Shown here: positions 46,777-54,400 of the stretch, piece after piece
Layout: every line of letters begins with the position of its first letter
Numbering within the stretch: position 1 is the stretch's first letter
Assembly: GCF_965203655.1 (NCBI RefSeq)
Contig: NZ_CBDBDD010000004.1
Span: forward strand, 248,001 to 312,000
Length of the DNA stretch: 64,000 bases
Source: Poriferisodalis sp965203655
GTDB taxonomy: Bacteria; Actinomycetota; Acidimicrobiia; Acidimicrobiales; Poriferisodalaceae
Direction of reading: 5' to 3'
Program-made: the position numbers and the translations under genes
Notes under the pieces: model-generated
What the model saw: the letters and a program-made list of their open reading frames with translations, nothing else
Databases searched by the model: none
Told to the model about the DNA's origin: nothing

Positions 46777-47997
46777 ATGTCAGAACGACCACCTGTCACC
46801 GACTGGGCGACAGATTTTGACCATCTCAGCGAGGAGTGGGCCGCGAAGGGACCTGAGATCCTGGCTGACCTGCGAGAGCGCTGCCCAGTCGCCCAGACCG
46901 AGCGGTTCTACGGCGCGTACCTGGTGACCCGTCACGACGACATCGTCGAGACCGCCCGTGCTACCGACACGTTCTCGAATTGCATCACCGCGGTCAACAC
47001 CAATCATCCCGACAACATCAAGCTGGATCTGTCTCCGATCACGCTGGATCCGCCCGAGCACGGCCCGGTGCGCCGGCCGCTGCTGCCGTCCTTCAGCCCG
47101 AAGGCCACCGACGAGCTGGAGCCGACGGTTGTCGCCATGGCCGAACGACTGCTGGACGACGTCGGCGATCGCAAGCTGGTGGACGGCGCCCTCGACTTCG
47201 CACAGCTGCTGCCCGTCGAGGTCATGGGCCACCTGTTCGGGGTCTCAGCAGAGATGGGTCCGACATTCCGGCAATGGGTGGACGGGATGCTCAAGGAGGG
47301 CCAGATCGACCTGGACATCGCCCGCAAAGCCGCTAGCGAAGTGCAGCAGTTCTTCGCGGCCCAACTGGCGGATCGTGAAGCAATGGGCGACGACGCGCCC
47401 GACGACCTGGTGACCATGGTGCTGAACGCCGAAGCTGAGCTGGGCGACGGCAGCACCCGCCCGTTCGGGCGCAAGGAGCGCATCGGCGCGCTGTTCGTGC
47501 TGATGCTCGGCGGCATCGACACGACGTGGTCGACGCTGGGTTCCATGTTGTTCCATCTCGGTTCGCACCCGGACGACCTCAAGCGGCTGGTGAACGAGCC
47601 TGAGCTGATGCCCACGGCCGTCGAGGAATTCCTGCGCTACTACAGCCCGGTCACGATTGCCCGGTACATCACCGAGGATGCCGACATCGCGGGTTGCCCC
47701 GTATCGGGCGGCCGCCGGGTGCTGCTGTCGTACCCGTCGGCGAATCGCGACCCGGACTACTTCGAGAATCCCGACGAGTTGATCCTGGACCGCCAGAACA
47801 ACCGGCACATGGCGTTCGGGGTGGGAGTACACCGGTGCCTGGGCTCGAACTTGGCGCGCATGGAGCTGCGAGTGGGGCTCACTGCCTGGCTGGAGCGCTA
47901 CCCGAACTTCGAGCTGGCCGTCGAGCCCGATGAGGTGAAGTGGTCGGTGGGTCCGATCCGCGGCCCCCGCAGCGTGCCCATCCGGATCCTGGACTGA
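46777..47997 (+). CDS. Cytochrome P450
   Basis: 406 residues, typical soluble bacterial class I P450. The heme-thiolate loop FGVGVHRCLG has Cys354; the ExxR motif is Glu284 to Arg287 (EFLR); the I-helix reads LGGIDTTWSTLG with the acid/Thr pair for O2 activation. It hydroxylates an organic substrate with electrons from ferredoxin and its reductase, neither of which is encoded nearby. The ATG at 46777 fits the normal N-terminal length. The downstream SDR and sterol-reductase-like genes raise the possibility of a sterol or terpenoid substrate. Confidence 0.95.
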   Translation: MSERPPVTDWATDFDHLSEEWAAKGPEILADLRERCPVAQTERFYGAYLVTRHDDIVETARATDTFSNCITAVNTNHPDNIKLDLSPITLDPPEHGPVRRPLLPSFSPKATDELEPTVVAMAERLLDDVGDRKLVDGALDFAQLLPVEVMGHLFGVSAEMGPTFRQWVDGMLKEGQIDLDIARKAASEVQQFFAAQLADREAMGDDAPDDLVTMVLNAEAELGDGSTRPFGRKERIGALFVLMLGGIDTTWSTLGSMLFHLGSHPDDLKRLVNEPELMPTAVEEFLRYYSPVTIARYITEDADIAGCPVSGGRRVLLSYPSANRDPDYFENPDELILDRQNNRHMAFGVGVHRCLGSNLARMELRVGLTAWLERYPNFELAVEPDEVKWSVGPIRGPRSVPIRILD

Positions 47998-48031
47998 CCC
48001 GGCGAAGCAACAAGTCCATGAAGTTCGGCCC

Positions 48032-48919
48032 ATGAAATTCGGTGCCGTCCTGCCGACGTGCGAGATCGGCTCGGACCCGCTCGCCCTGCGCGACTGGGCG
48101 CAGGCCGCCGAATCGCTCGGCTACTCCCACATCGTCACCTACGACCATGTGCTCGGCGCCGAGCATGCCGGGCGAGAGCCGGCCTTCTGGGGTCCATACA
48201 CCGAGCGCGACGACTTCCACGAGCCGTTCGTGCTCTTCGGCTACCTGGCCGGCGTCACCAGCACCATCGAGTTCGAGACCGGCATCATCATCCTGCCGCA
48301 GCGTCAGGCTGCACTTGTGGCCAAGCAGGCGGCCGAAGTCGACCTGCTGTCGGGCGGGCGCTTCCGGCTGGGCGTGGGCTCTGGCTGGAACTACGTCGAA
48401 TACGAGTCGCTCGGCGCCGACTGGGACCGGCGCGGTGCGCTGCTGGACGACCAGATCGCCGTGATCCGCGCGCTGTGGGACAACGACGTCATCGACTACA
48501 CGAGCGAGTTTCACCGCATCGACCGGGCGGGCATCCAGCCCCGGCCCCCAAGGCGCATCCCGATCTGGTTCGGCGGTTACACCCCGGCGGCCCTGCGGCG
48601 CGCTGCTCGCCTGGGCGACGGCTTCACCTTCGGGGACTCGGGGCCCGACACCATCGCACTGGCCGACCGGCTGCGGGAGCTGCTTGCCGACCAAGGGCGC
48701 GACCCGGATCGGTTCGCGCTGGAGGGCGAGGCCAACTACGGCATCGGTCCTGAGCGATGGACAGAACTCGTCGACGGCGCCCGGGCTGCGGGCTTCAGTC
48801 ACTTCTCGATCAACTGCCAGAGCACGACATGCGAGTGGGGCGGCAATCCGGCTGCCAACTTGCAGAACACGGCCGAGCACATCGCCGCACTGGAGACCTT
48901 CATCTCGTCGGTGCGCTGA
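48032..48919 (+). CDS. LLM class F420-type oxidoreductase
   Basis: 295 residues. MKFGAVLPTCEIGSD, AESLGYSHIVTYDHVLGAEH, EFETGIIILPQRQAALVAKQAAEVD, GRFRLGVGSGWNYVEYESLG and PIWFGGYTPAALRRAARLGDG are textbook for the F420-dependent branch known as TIGR03619. The ATG at 48032 is used; a second out-of-frame ATG lies 14 bases earlier in a near copy of the start region. It follows the P450 by 34 bp. Confidence 0.93.
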   Translation: MKFGAVLPTCEIGSDPLALRDWAQAAESLGYSHIVTYDHVLGAEHAGREPAFWGPYTERDDFHEPFVLFGYLAGVTSTIEFETGIIILPQRQAALVAKQAAEVDLLSGGRFRLGVGSGWNYVEYESLGADWDRRGALLDDQIAVIRALWDNDVIDYTSEFHRIDRAGIQPRPPRRIPIWFGGYTPAALRRAARLGDGFTFGDSGPDTIALADRLRELLADQGRDPDRFALEGEANYGIGPERWTELVDGARAAGFSHFSINCQSTTCEWGGNPAANLQNTAEHIAALETFISSVR

Positions 48920-48962
48920 ACTAGAACCGGGTGGGACGCCCACAGCACGAGCGGGGTTGCGC

Positions 48963-50624
48963 ATGGAACACATCACGGTGTACCGGGCGGCCCGGATCCA
49001 CACGATGGACCCCGGCAGGCCCCATGGCAGCGCCGTCGCCATCGCGGACGGGCGCATCGTGTCGGTGGGCTCGATGGAGTCGATGCAGCCGTGGCTGCGG
49101 CGCTACCCCTACGACGTCGACGACCGCTACGCCGACAAGGTCATCTTTCCCGGCTTCATCGACCCGCACACCCATCTGCGGCTGAGCGGCACCTACATGG
49201 GGCTGCACTACGTCGGCCCCATCGACTCGGCCTCGCCGACCGGCATACGCAAGGGGCTGCCGAGCCGTGACGCCGTGCTGCATCAGCTTCGGGCGCTGGC
49301 CGCCGAGCACGCCGATCCCAGCGAGCCGCTGACGGCATGGGGCTACGACCCCGCCAGCCAAGACGGCCACCTCGACCGCGACATGCTCGACCAGATCAGC
49401 GACACCGTGCCGCTGTGGGTCTGCGCTTACGCGCCGCACATCGTCTATGCGAACTCGCCGATGCTCGAGTTGATCGGAGTGGACGACGACTCAATCGGTC
49501 ACGGCTTGGGGCGATATCCCGACGGCCGGCTGAACGGCTGGTTCGTGGAGACCGAGGCGACGGCGCGGGCCAACCGGCCCGTTGCGGCGTCGATCTTCGG
49601 GCCGGGCACCGGCCGGGCTGCTATCGACCGCATGGGAGCGGTGGCCCGCGCCGCCGGGGTCACCACCACGGCGGATCTGGTGTGGGGCATGGCCGACGGC
49701 TTCGAGCCCGAGTGGGACGACCATGCGGCGGCGATCGCCGAGGGCACGTTCCCGCTGCGCATCTACATGATCCCCTTCGAGCCGAAGCTGGTGCGCAGCT
49801 ACGGCGCCGAGATGCTCGACTTCCTGGCCACGAAGCGGGCCGAGGGCGACGACCGCCTCAACACCCACGGCGTGAAGTACGTGAACGACGGCTCGTACCC
49901 GTCGATGACGCTGGTGATGAACTCGCCCGGTTACCTCGACGAGGACACCGCTCACACGGGCGAGGTGCCGTGGGAGGACATGGTGGAGCGGATGCGACCG
50001 TTCTGGCAGGCGGGGGTGCAGATCCACTCGCACGCCAACGGCGACCGCACGGTCGACATGACGCTCGACACGCTCGCTGCGCTGCAGGCCGAACAGCCGC
50101 GCTTCGACCATCGCTTCACGATCGAGCACTACTGCATCTCGACACCGGCGCAGGCGAAGCGTCTCGCAGCGCTCGGCGGGCTGGCCAGCGTGAACATCTA
50201 CTTCGTGCACTTCCGTGCTCAGCTGCACGCTGATCACGGGTTCGGTCCTGACCGCAGCGAGGCCACGGCCCGGCTGGGCTCGCTGGAACGGGCCGGTGCG
50301 ACGTTTGCGCTGCACAGCGACTTCAACCTCGTCGTCACGCCGCTGTCGCCGCTGCTGGCCGTGTGGTGCGCCGTCAACCGGGTGGGCGCCGACGGCGAGA
50401 CCGTGATGGCGCCGGGGGAGCGGATCTCGGTGGATCGGGCGCTGCGTGCGGTCACCATCGACGCAGCTCACGTGCTGGCCCGCGACGACCGGCTGGGATC
50501 GATCGAGGCCGGCAAGCTGGCCGACTTCACCGTGCTCGACGACGATCCCTACGAGGTCGACCCGATGGCGCTGCGAGACATCGGCGTTGTCGACACGGTG
50601 CTGGGAGGCGAGCCGACCTCGTGA
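48963..50624 (+). CDS. Amidohydrolase family 3 protein (YtcJ-like)
   Basis: 553 residues. Residues 1-60 and the C-terminus (SIEAGKLADFTVLDDDPYEV) build the composite beta-sandwich; PGFIDPHTHLRLSG carries the metal-binding His pair, IHSHANGDRTVDM and IEHYCIS further ligands. YtcJ-like enzymes hydrolyse N-formyl or amide bonds; many are of unknown substrate. The ATG at 48963 was chosen since it starts directly before the first strand. The next gene overlaps its stop (GTGA). Confidence 0.9.
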   Translation: MEHITVYRAARIHTMDPGRPHGSAVAIADGRIVSVGSMESMQPWLRRYPYDVDDRYADKVIFPGFIDPHTHLRLSGTYMGLHYVGPIDSASPTGIRKGLPSRDAVLHQLRALAAEHADPSEPLTAWGYDPASQDGHLDRDMLDQISDTVPLWVCAYAPHIVYANSPMLELIGVDDDSIGHGLGRYPDGRLNGWFVETEATARANRPVAASIFGPGTGRAAIDRMGAVARAAGVTTTADLVWGMADGFEPEWDDHAAAIAEGTFPLRIYMIPFEPKLVRSYGAEMLDFLATKRAEGDDRLNTHGVKYVNDGSYPSMTLVMNSPGYLDEDTAHTGEVPWEDMVERMRPFWQAGVQIHSHANGDRTVDMTLDTLAALQAEQPRFDHRFTIEHYCISTPAQAKRLAALGGLASVNIYFVHFRAQLHADHGFGPDRSEATARLGSLERAGATFALHSDFNLVVTPLSPLLAVWCAVNRVGADGETVMAPGERISVDRALRAVTIDAAHVLARDDRLGSIEAGKLADFTVLDDDPYEVDPMALRDIGVVDTVLGGEPTS

Positions 50625-51415
50625 GGCGACAGCGCTCCCATTTGCCGGACAAGTACGGGACTTGGGCCGTGGTAGCCGGCGCTTCGGAGGGACTCGGCGC
50701 GGCGTTCGCCCGCGAGCTGGCGACCCGAGGCATGAACTTGGTGCTGGTGGCACGTCGGGGCGGTGTGCTCGCTGAAGTCGCCGACGATCTCACTGACGCC
50801 TACGGCATCGAGGTTCGCTGCGTGGTGGCCGATCTGGCTGATCCGGCCTTCGTCGAGCAGCTTGCGAGCGCAGCCAGCGGCCTGGACGTGGGAGTCGTGA
50901 TCTACAACGCGGCGTTCGCGCCGTTGGGCCCGTTTCTGGACAATTCCGAACCCGAGATCGCCCGAGCAGTGGATGTCAATGTGCGTGGACCGATGCTGGC
51001 AGTGCGGGCGCTGGCTCCGGCGATGTGCGATCGGGGGCGGGGAGCCGTGGTGTTGATGTCCTCGCTGTCGGGCCTTCAGGGGACGCCTCACATCGCCGTG
51101 TATGCGGCGAGCAAGGCCTTCAATACGCACCTCGCCGAGAGCCTGTGGTACGAGCTGCGGACAAGCGGTATCGATGTGGTTGCCTGCTGCGCCGGGGCCA
51201 TGCCTACCCCGGGATACCAGAAGAACTTCGGCAAGAAAGTGCCCGGCATGCTGAACCCGCAGGAGGCTGCCCGCCGGACGCTCGACGCGCTCAGCCGGGG
51301 TCCTCGCTTCGTGCCGGGGTGCGTCAACCGCATGACAGCGGTGCTCATGGGGCGCCTGCTGAGCCGCCGCAGCGCTGTGCGCCTCATCGGCAGGAACACG
51401 ACAGACGTGGCGTGA
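50621..51415 (+). CDS. Short-chain dehydrogenase/reductase (17-beta-HSD12/DltE-like branch)
   Basis: 264 residues. The nucleotide loop is GASEGLG (20-26), followed by NLVLVARR, where Arg residues favour NADPH. NNAG is replaced by YNAAFA; Ser148, Tyr161 and Lys165 (YAASK) are present. The start KYGTWAVVAGASEGLG and the C-terminal MNPQEAARRTLDAL-like part resemble the branch with very-long-chain 3-ketoacyl and 17-beta-hydroxysteroid reductases. GTG at 50621 overlaps the amidohydrolase stop; its own stop overlaps the sterol-reductase ATG. Substrate unknown, keto-sterol or keto-acyl by analogy. Confidence 0.88.
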   Translation: MRRQRSHLPDKYGTWAVVAGASEGLGAAFARELATRGMNLVLVARRGGVLAEVADDLTDAYGIEVRCVVADLADPAFVEQLASAASGLDVGVVIYNAAFAPLGPFLDNSEPEIARAVDVNVRGPMLAVRALAPAMCDRGRGAVVLMSSLSGLQGTPHIAVYAASKAFNTHLAESLWYELRTSGIDVVACCAGAMPTPGYQKNFGKKVPGMLNPQEAARRTLDALSRGPRFVPGCVNRMTAVLMGRLLSRRSAVRLIGRNTTDVA

Positions 51416-52494
51416 TGGACTTCCTGGCGGGCTTCTTCGCCCCATGGGCCGCCTTCGCCGTCATCGGGGTGCTGCACCTGGTGCTGCCGGCGAGACGTGT
51501 GACCGGCTACGCGCGCCACGAACGTAACGGGGAGGTGCTGAGCTACCGCATCAACGGCCTGCTGGTGTTTGCGGTGAACGTGGGGCTGTGGTGCATCGCA
51601 TGTGCCAGCGGCGTCATTGCGTGGGACTGGCTGTGGCACCACCGCTGGTCGGGGGCCGCAGGTGCGATGACGCTGGGGCTGCTGGCATCGGCCGCGGTGG
51701 TGCTGGGGGCGCCGTCGGGGGGAAAGCGGCTGCTCGCTGAGCTCTATCTCGGACGCCGCGCCAACCCGCAGCCGTTCGGCGGCCGCGCCGACGCCAAGAT
51801 GTACCTGTACCTGGCGGGTGCGACGCTGCTCGAGCTCAACCTGCTCTCGTTCGCCGCCCACCACTTCGAGACGTACGCCGGTGACGTGTCACCGGGGGTC
51901 GTGCTGTATGTGGTGCTGTTCACCTGGTTCGTGTGCGACTACCTGGTCTTCGAGCACGTCCACCTGTACACCTACGACCTCTTCGCCGAACGCGTGGGGT
52001 TCAAGCTCGTGTGGGGCTGTCTTTGCTGGTACCCCTACTTCTACGCCGTCGGGCTGTGGGCAGTGGCAGATCGACCGAACCCGCACGCGCCCGCATGGCT
52101 GGCGGTTCTCGCCGCAGTCGTGTTCCTGTTCGGATGGACGCTGGCGCGCGGGTCGAATATGCAGAAGTACAGCTTCAAGCGAGACCCCGAGCGACCATTC
52201 CTGGGACTGGCGCCCCGGGCGCTGTCCGACGGCGAGCGCAGCCTGCTTGCCAGCGGCTTCTGGGGCCTTTCCCGGCACGTCAACTACTTGGGCGAGATCG
52301 CCATGGCGACCGGGCTGGCGCTGGCGCTGGGTTGGCCTGCAGTGGTCTGGCCGTGGCTGTACCCGCTGTACTACGTGCTGCTGCTGGTGCCGCGTGAACG
52401 CGACGACGACCGGCGCTGCGCTGTCAAGTACGACGAGCTGTGGGAGCGGTACCGCGACGAGGTGCGATGGCGCATCGTGCCCCGGATCTACTGA
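51415..52494 (+). CDS. ERG4/ERG24-family (sterol C14/C24/C7 reductase-like) membrane protein
   Basis: 359 residues with about eight to nine membrane helices. The C-terminal third shows the sterol-reductase family pattern: LLASGFWGLSRHVNYLGE (key part 280-294), LLVPRERDDDRRCAVKYDELW and WRIVPRIY at the very end. In eukaryotes these enzymes reduce sterol double bonds with NADPH; bacterial members are rare and some are known from sterol-making methanotrophs. It is about 60-100 residues shorter than eukaryotic enzymes. TGATG overlaps join it to the SDR before and the CobW gene after. A related methyltransferase or DUF1295 protein is the main alternative, but the C-terminal motif argues against it. 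Confidence 0.82.
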   Translation: MDFLAGFFAPWAAFAVIGVLHLVLPARRVTGYARHERNGEVLSYRINGLLVFAVNVGLWCIACASGVIAWDWLWHHRWSGAAGAMTLGLLASAAVVLGAPSGGKRLLAELYLGRRANPQPFGGRADAKMYLYLAGATLLELNLLSFAAHHFETYAGDVSPGVVLYVVLFTWFVCDYLVFEHVHLYTYDLFAERVGFKLVWGCLCWYPYFYAVGLWAVADRPNPHAPAWLAVLAAVVFLFGWTLARGSNMQKYSFKRDPERPFLGLAPRALSDGERSLLASGFWGLSRHVNYLGEIAMATGLALALGWPAVVWPWLYPLYYVLLLVPRERDDDRRCAVKYDELWERYRDEVRWRIVPRIY

Positions 52495-53480
52495 TGAGCC
52501 AGCTCGACGCTGCGTGGCAGGCCACCGTCGGCTCGATCGCAGCGGCACGGCGGCGGCCCGGCGACAGCGGTGCAGAAGACGTCGGCGTCACGGTGCTGAC
52601 GGGCTTCCTCGGCAGCGGAAAGACCACGGTGCTGCGCCGGCTGCTGGCCGAACCTGCCGGGCTTCGCATCGCTGCGGTGGTGAACGACATCGGGCCCGTG
52701 AACATCGACGCTGCAGCTATTGAGGGGTTGCAGATCGCGTCACGAACGCCTGATCGGGTCGAGCTCACCAACGGATGCGCCTGCTGTGCACTGGTAGACG
52801 ACCTCGCTGAGACCTTGGAAGAGTTGGCTGGCGCCCGAATGAGCGATGCCATCGTGGTGGAAGCCAGCGGGGTCGCCGATCCCGCCACGCTGGCGCTGGC
52901 AGCCGAGGGGGCTGCGGGCTGCATGCTCGACGGTGTTGTTGCCGTGGTGGACGCGCAGCAGCTGGCTTCGCAGTTGGGCGACTTGCGCGTCGGGCCCGCC
53001 GTACGTCGTCAGATCGACGTGGCTCACCTAGTGGTGCTGTCGAAGGTGGACCAAGTTGACGGCGACGAGGTTGCGGCTCTCACCGACCGACTCGGCCGGC
53101 TTGCGCCCGGCCGGATGGTCGTTCCCGCGGTGCACGGCCGCATCGACCCTCGGCTGTTGCTCGGCGCTGCTCTGCGTGGAGCGACCTTCCCAACCGACGT
53201 GAGCGATCACCCCTTCGACGTGGCAAGTGCTGTCGTGACGCCGGCAAGACCGTGGGAGGTGGCCGAAGTCGCCCGCTGGTTCGAATCATCACCGCCGGGC
53301 CTGATGCGGGCAAAAGGCTGGTTCTCCAGCTCTGACGGAGGCTGCCACGAGGTGCAGGCCGTAGCCAGGAGCTGGCGCATCGTGCCTGCCGCCAGCGCGC
53401 ACGACCCGGCGATCGTGCTGATCTGCAGTTCCCAGGAAGCCGTCGACGATGCAGCCGCTTCCCTGCAGAAGCTCGGTTAG
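52494..53480 (+). CDS. CobW/G3E-family GTPase (putative metallochaperone)
   Basis: 328 residues. GFLGSGKT at 37-44 is Walker A; NGCACC (Cys95, Cys97, Cys98) is the CxCC metal site of the family; VVEASGVADP and LSKVDQVD are the switch and guanine-specificity motifs. Members load metals such as zinc or cobalt into client proteins using GTP. Its start overlaps the sterol-reductase stop (TGATG). What client it serves in this operon is not evident. The C-terminal CobW_C part is short. Confidence 0.92.
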   Translation: MSQLDAAWQATVGSIAAARRRPGDSGAEDVGVTVLTGFLGSGKTTVLRRLLAEPAGLRIAAVVNDIGPVNIDAAAIEGLQIASRTPDRVELTNGCACCALVDDLAETLEELAGARMSDAIVVEASGVADPATLALAAEGAAGCMLDGVVAVVDAQQLASQLGDLRVGPAVRRQIDVAHLVVLSKVDQVDGDEVAALTDRLGRLAPGRMVVPAVHGRIDPRLLLGAALRGATFPTDVSDHPFDVASAVVTPARPWEVAEVARWFESSPPGLMRAKGWFSSSDGGCHEVQAVARSWRIVPAASAHDPAIVLICSSQEAVDDAAASLQKLG

Positions 53481-53509
53481 CTGAGCAGCCAACTCAGCAG
53501 AACTGTCGG

Positions 53510-54400
53510 CTAATCGGGCGCTCCGGCCATGTGCTGGCGCATCTCGGGAGAGGGAGGTCCAGCCGTGCCCCAGCGGTCGGACAGCTCGGGCGTGCGGGGC
53601 CAGGTACGCGGCACCCACGTCGCCTCGTCGACTTGCTGGACTTCGGCGGTGATCTCGGGAACGGTGCCGGCGGGGTCGACGAAGTAGCCGAAAGCGTTGT
53701 TGCCCGGCCCGTGGCGTCCGGGACCCCAACCCACGGTGTGACCCGCCCGATTGAGCCGCCCCAGCGATGCCATGTAGGCGTCCAGCGATGAGACCTCATA
53801 CGCCACGTGATTGAGCGAGGCCCACTCGGCCCGGTTGAACGCGATGGAGTGATGGTCGGCGTTGCAGCGCAGGAACACCATCTGGCGCTCGCTCCAGTCG
53901 CTCACCCGGAAACCCAGCACGTCGCACCACCAGGTGCACAGCGCTTCGATGTCTGCGGTGTTGAGCACGACATGCGCGAGCTTGACCGGCGTGGCACCGG
54001 ATTCGAGCGGCCTGATTGCCTCCGTGCGGGCAGCTAGCTCGACAACACGCCCGTCTGGGTCCGCGATCCGGAATCCATAGCCGCCGCCGGCACGATCCAA
54101 CTCGGCGGGCTCGCTCAACAGTGCCACGCTGCGTCCTGCCAGCCCGGCTGCCGCAGCGTCGACTGCCCGGTCGTCGGCGAGTCCGAGGCCGATGTGGTCG
54201 ATGCCATTGCGATCTGTTCGCTGCAGTTCGAGCACGTGATGCTCCGGGCCTGCTGCCCGCAGCACGGCGGTGCCATCATCGGAATCAGCGAGCCGCTGCA
54301 GGCCCCAAGGCCCTGAGTAGTAGTCGACGCTCTCGTCGAACGCCGCGCAGCGCAGCGAGATGTGACGCAGGTGAGTGACCGCCCATGACGCTGAACTCAT
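53510..54400 (-). CDS. Two-domain extradiol-type dioxygenase (VOC family)
   Basis: 296 residues in two VOC modules. Metal ligands are His143, His198 and Glu249 in the second module, and the active-site His of NADHHSIAF (183/184) and the GPGRHGPGNNAFGYFVDP segment fit catechol 2,3-dioxygenases. It should open a dihydroxylated aromatic ring beside the hydroxyls with O2. ATG at 54400 overlaps the stop of the molybdenum hydroxylase large subunit (ATGA). It is the last gene of the minus-strand operon and may carry out the ring-opening step after the hydroxylations encoded upstream. Confidence 0.92.
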   Translation of the reverse strand: MSSASWAVTHLRHISLRCAAFDESVDYYSGPWGLQRLADSDDGTAVLRAAGPEHHVLELQRTDRNGIDHIGLGLADDRAVDAAAAGLAGRSVALLSEPAELDRAGGGYGFRIADPDGRVVELAARTEAIRPLESGATPVKLAHVVLNTADIEALCTWWCDVLGFRVSDWSERQMVFLRCNADHHSIAFNRAEWASLNHVAYEVSSLDAYMASLGRLNRAGHTVGWGPGRHGPGNNAFGYFVDPAGTVPEITAEVQQVDEATWVPRTWPRTPELSDRWGTAGPPSPEMRQHMAGAPD

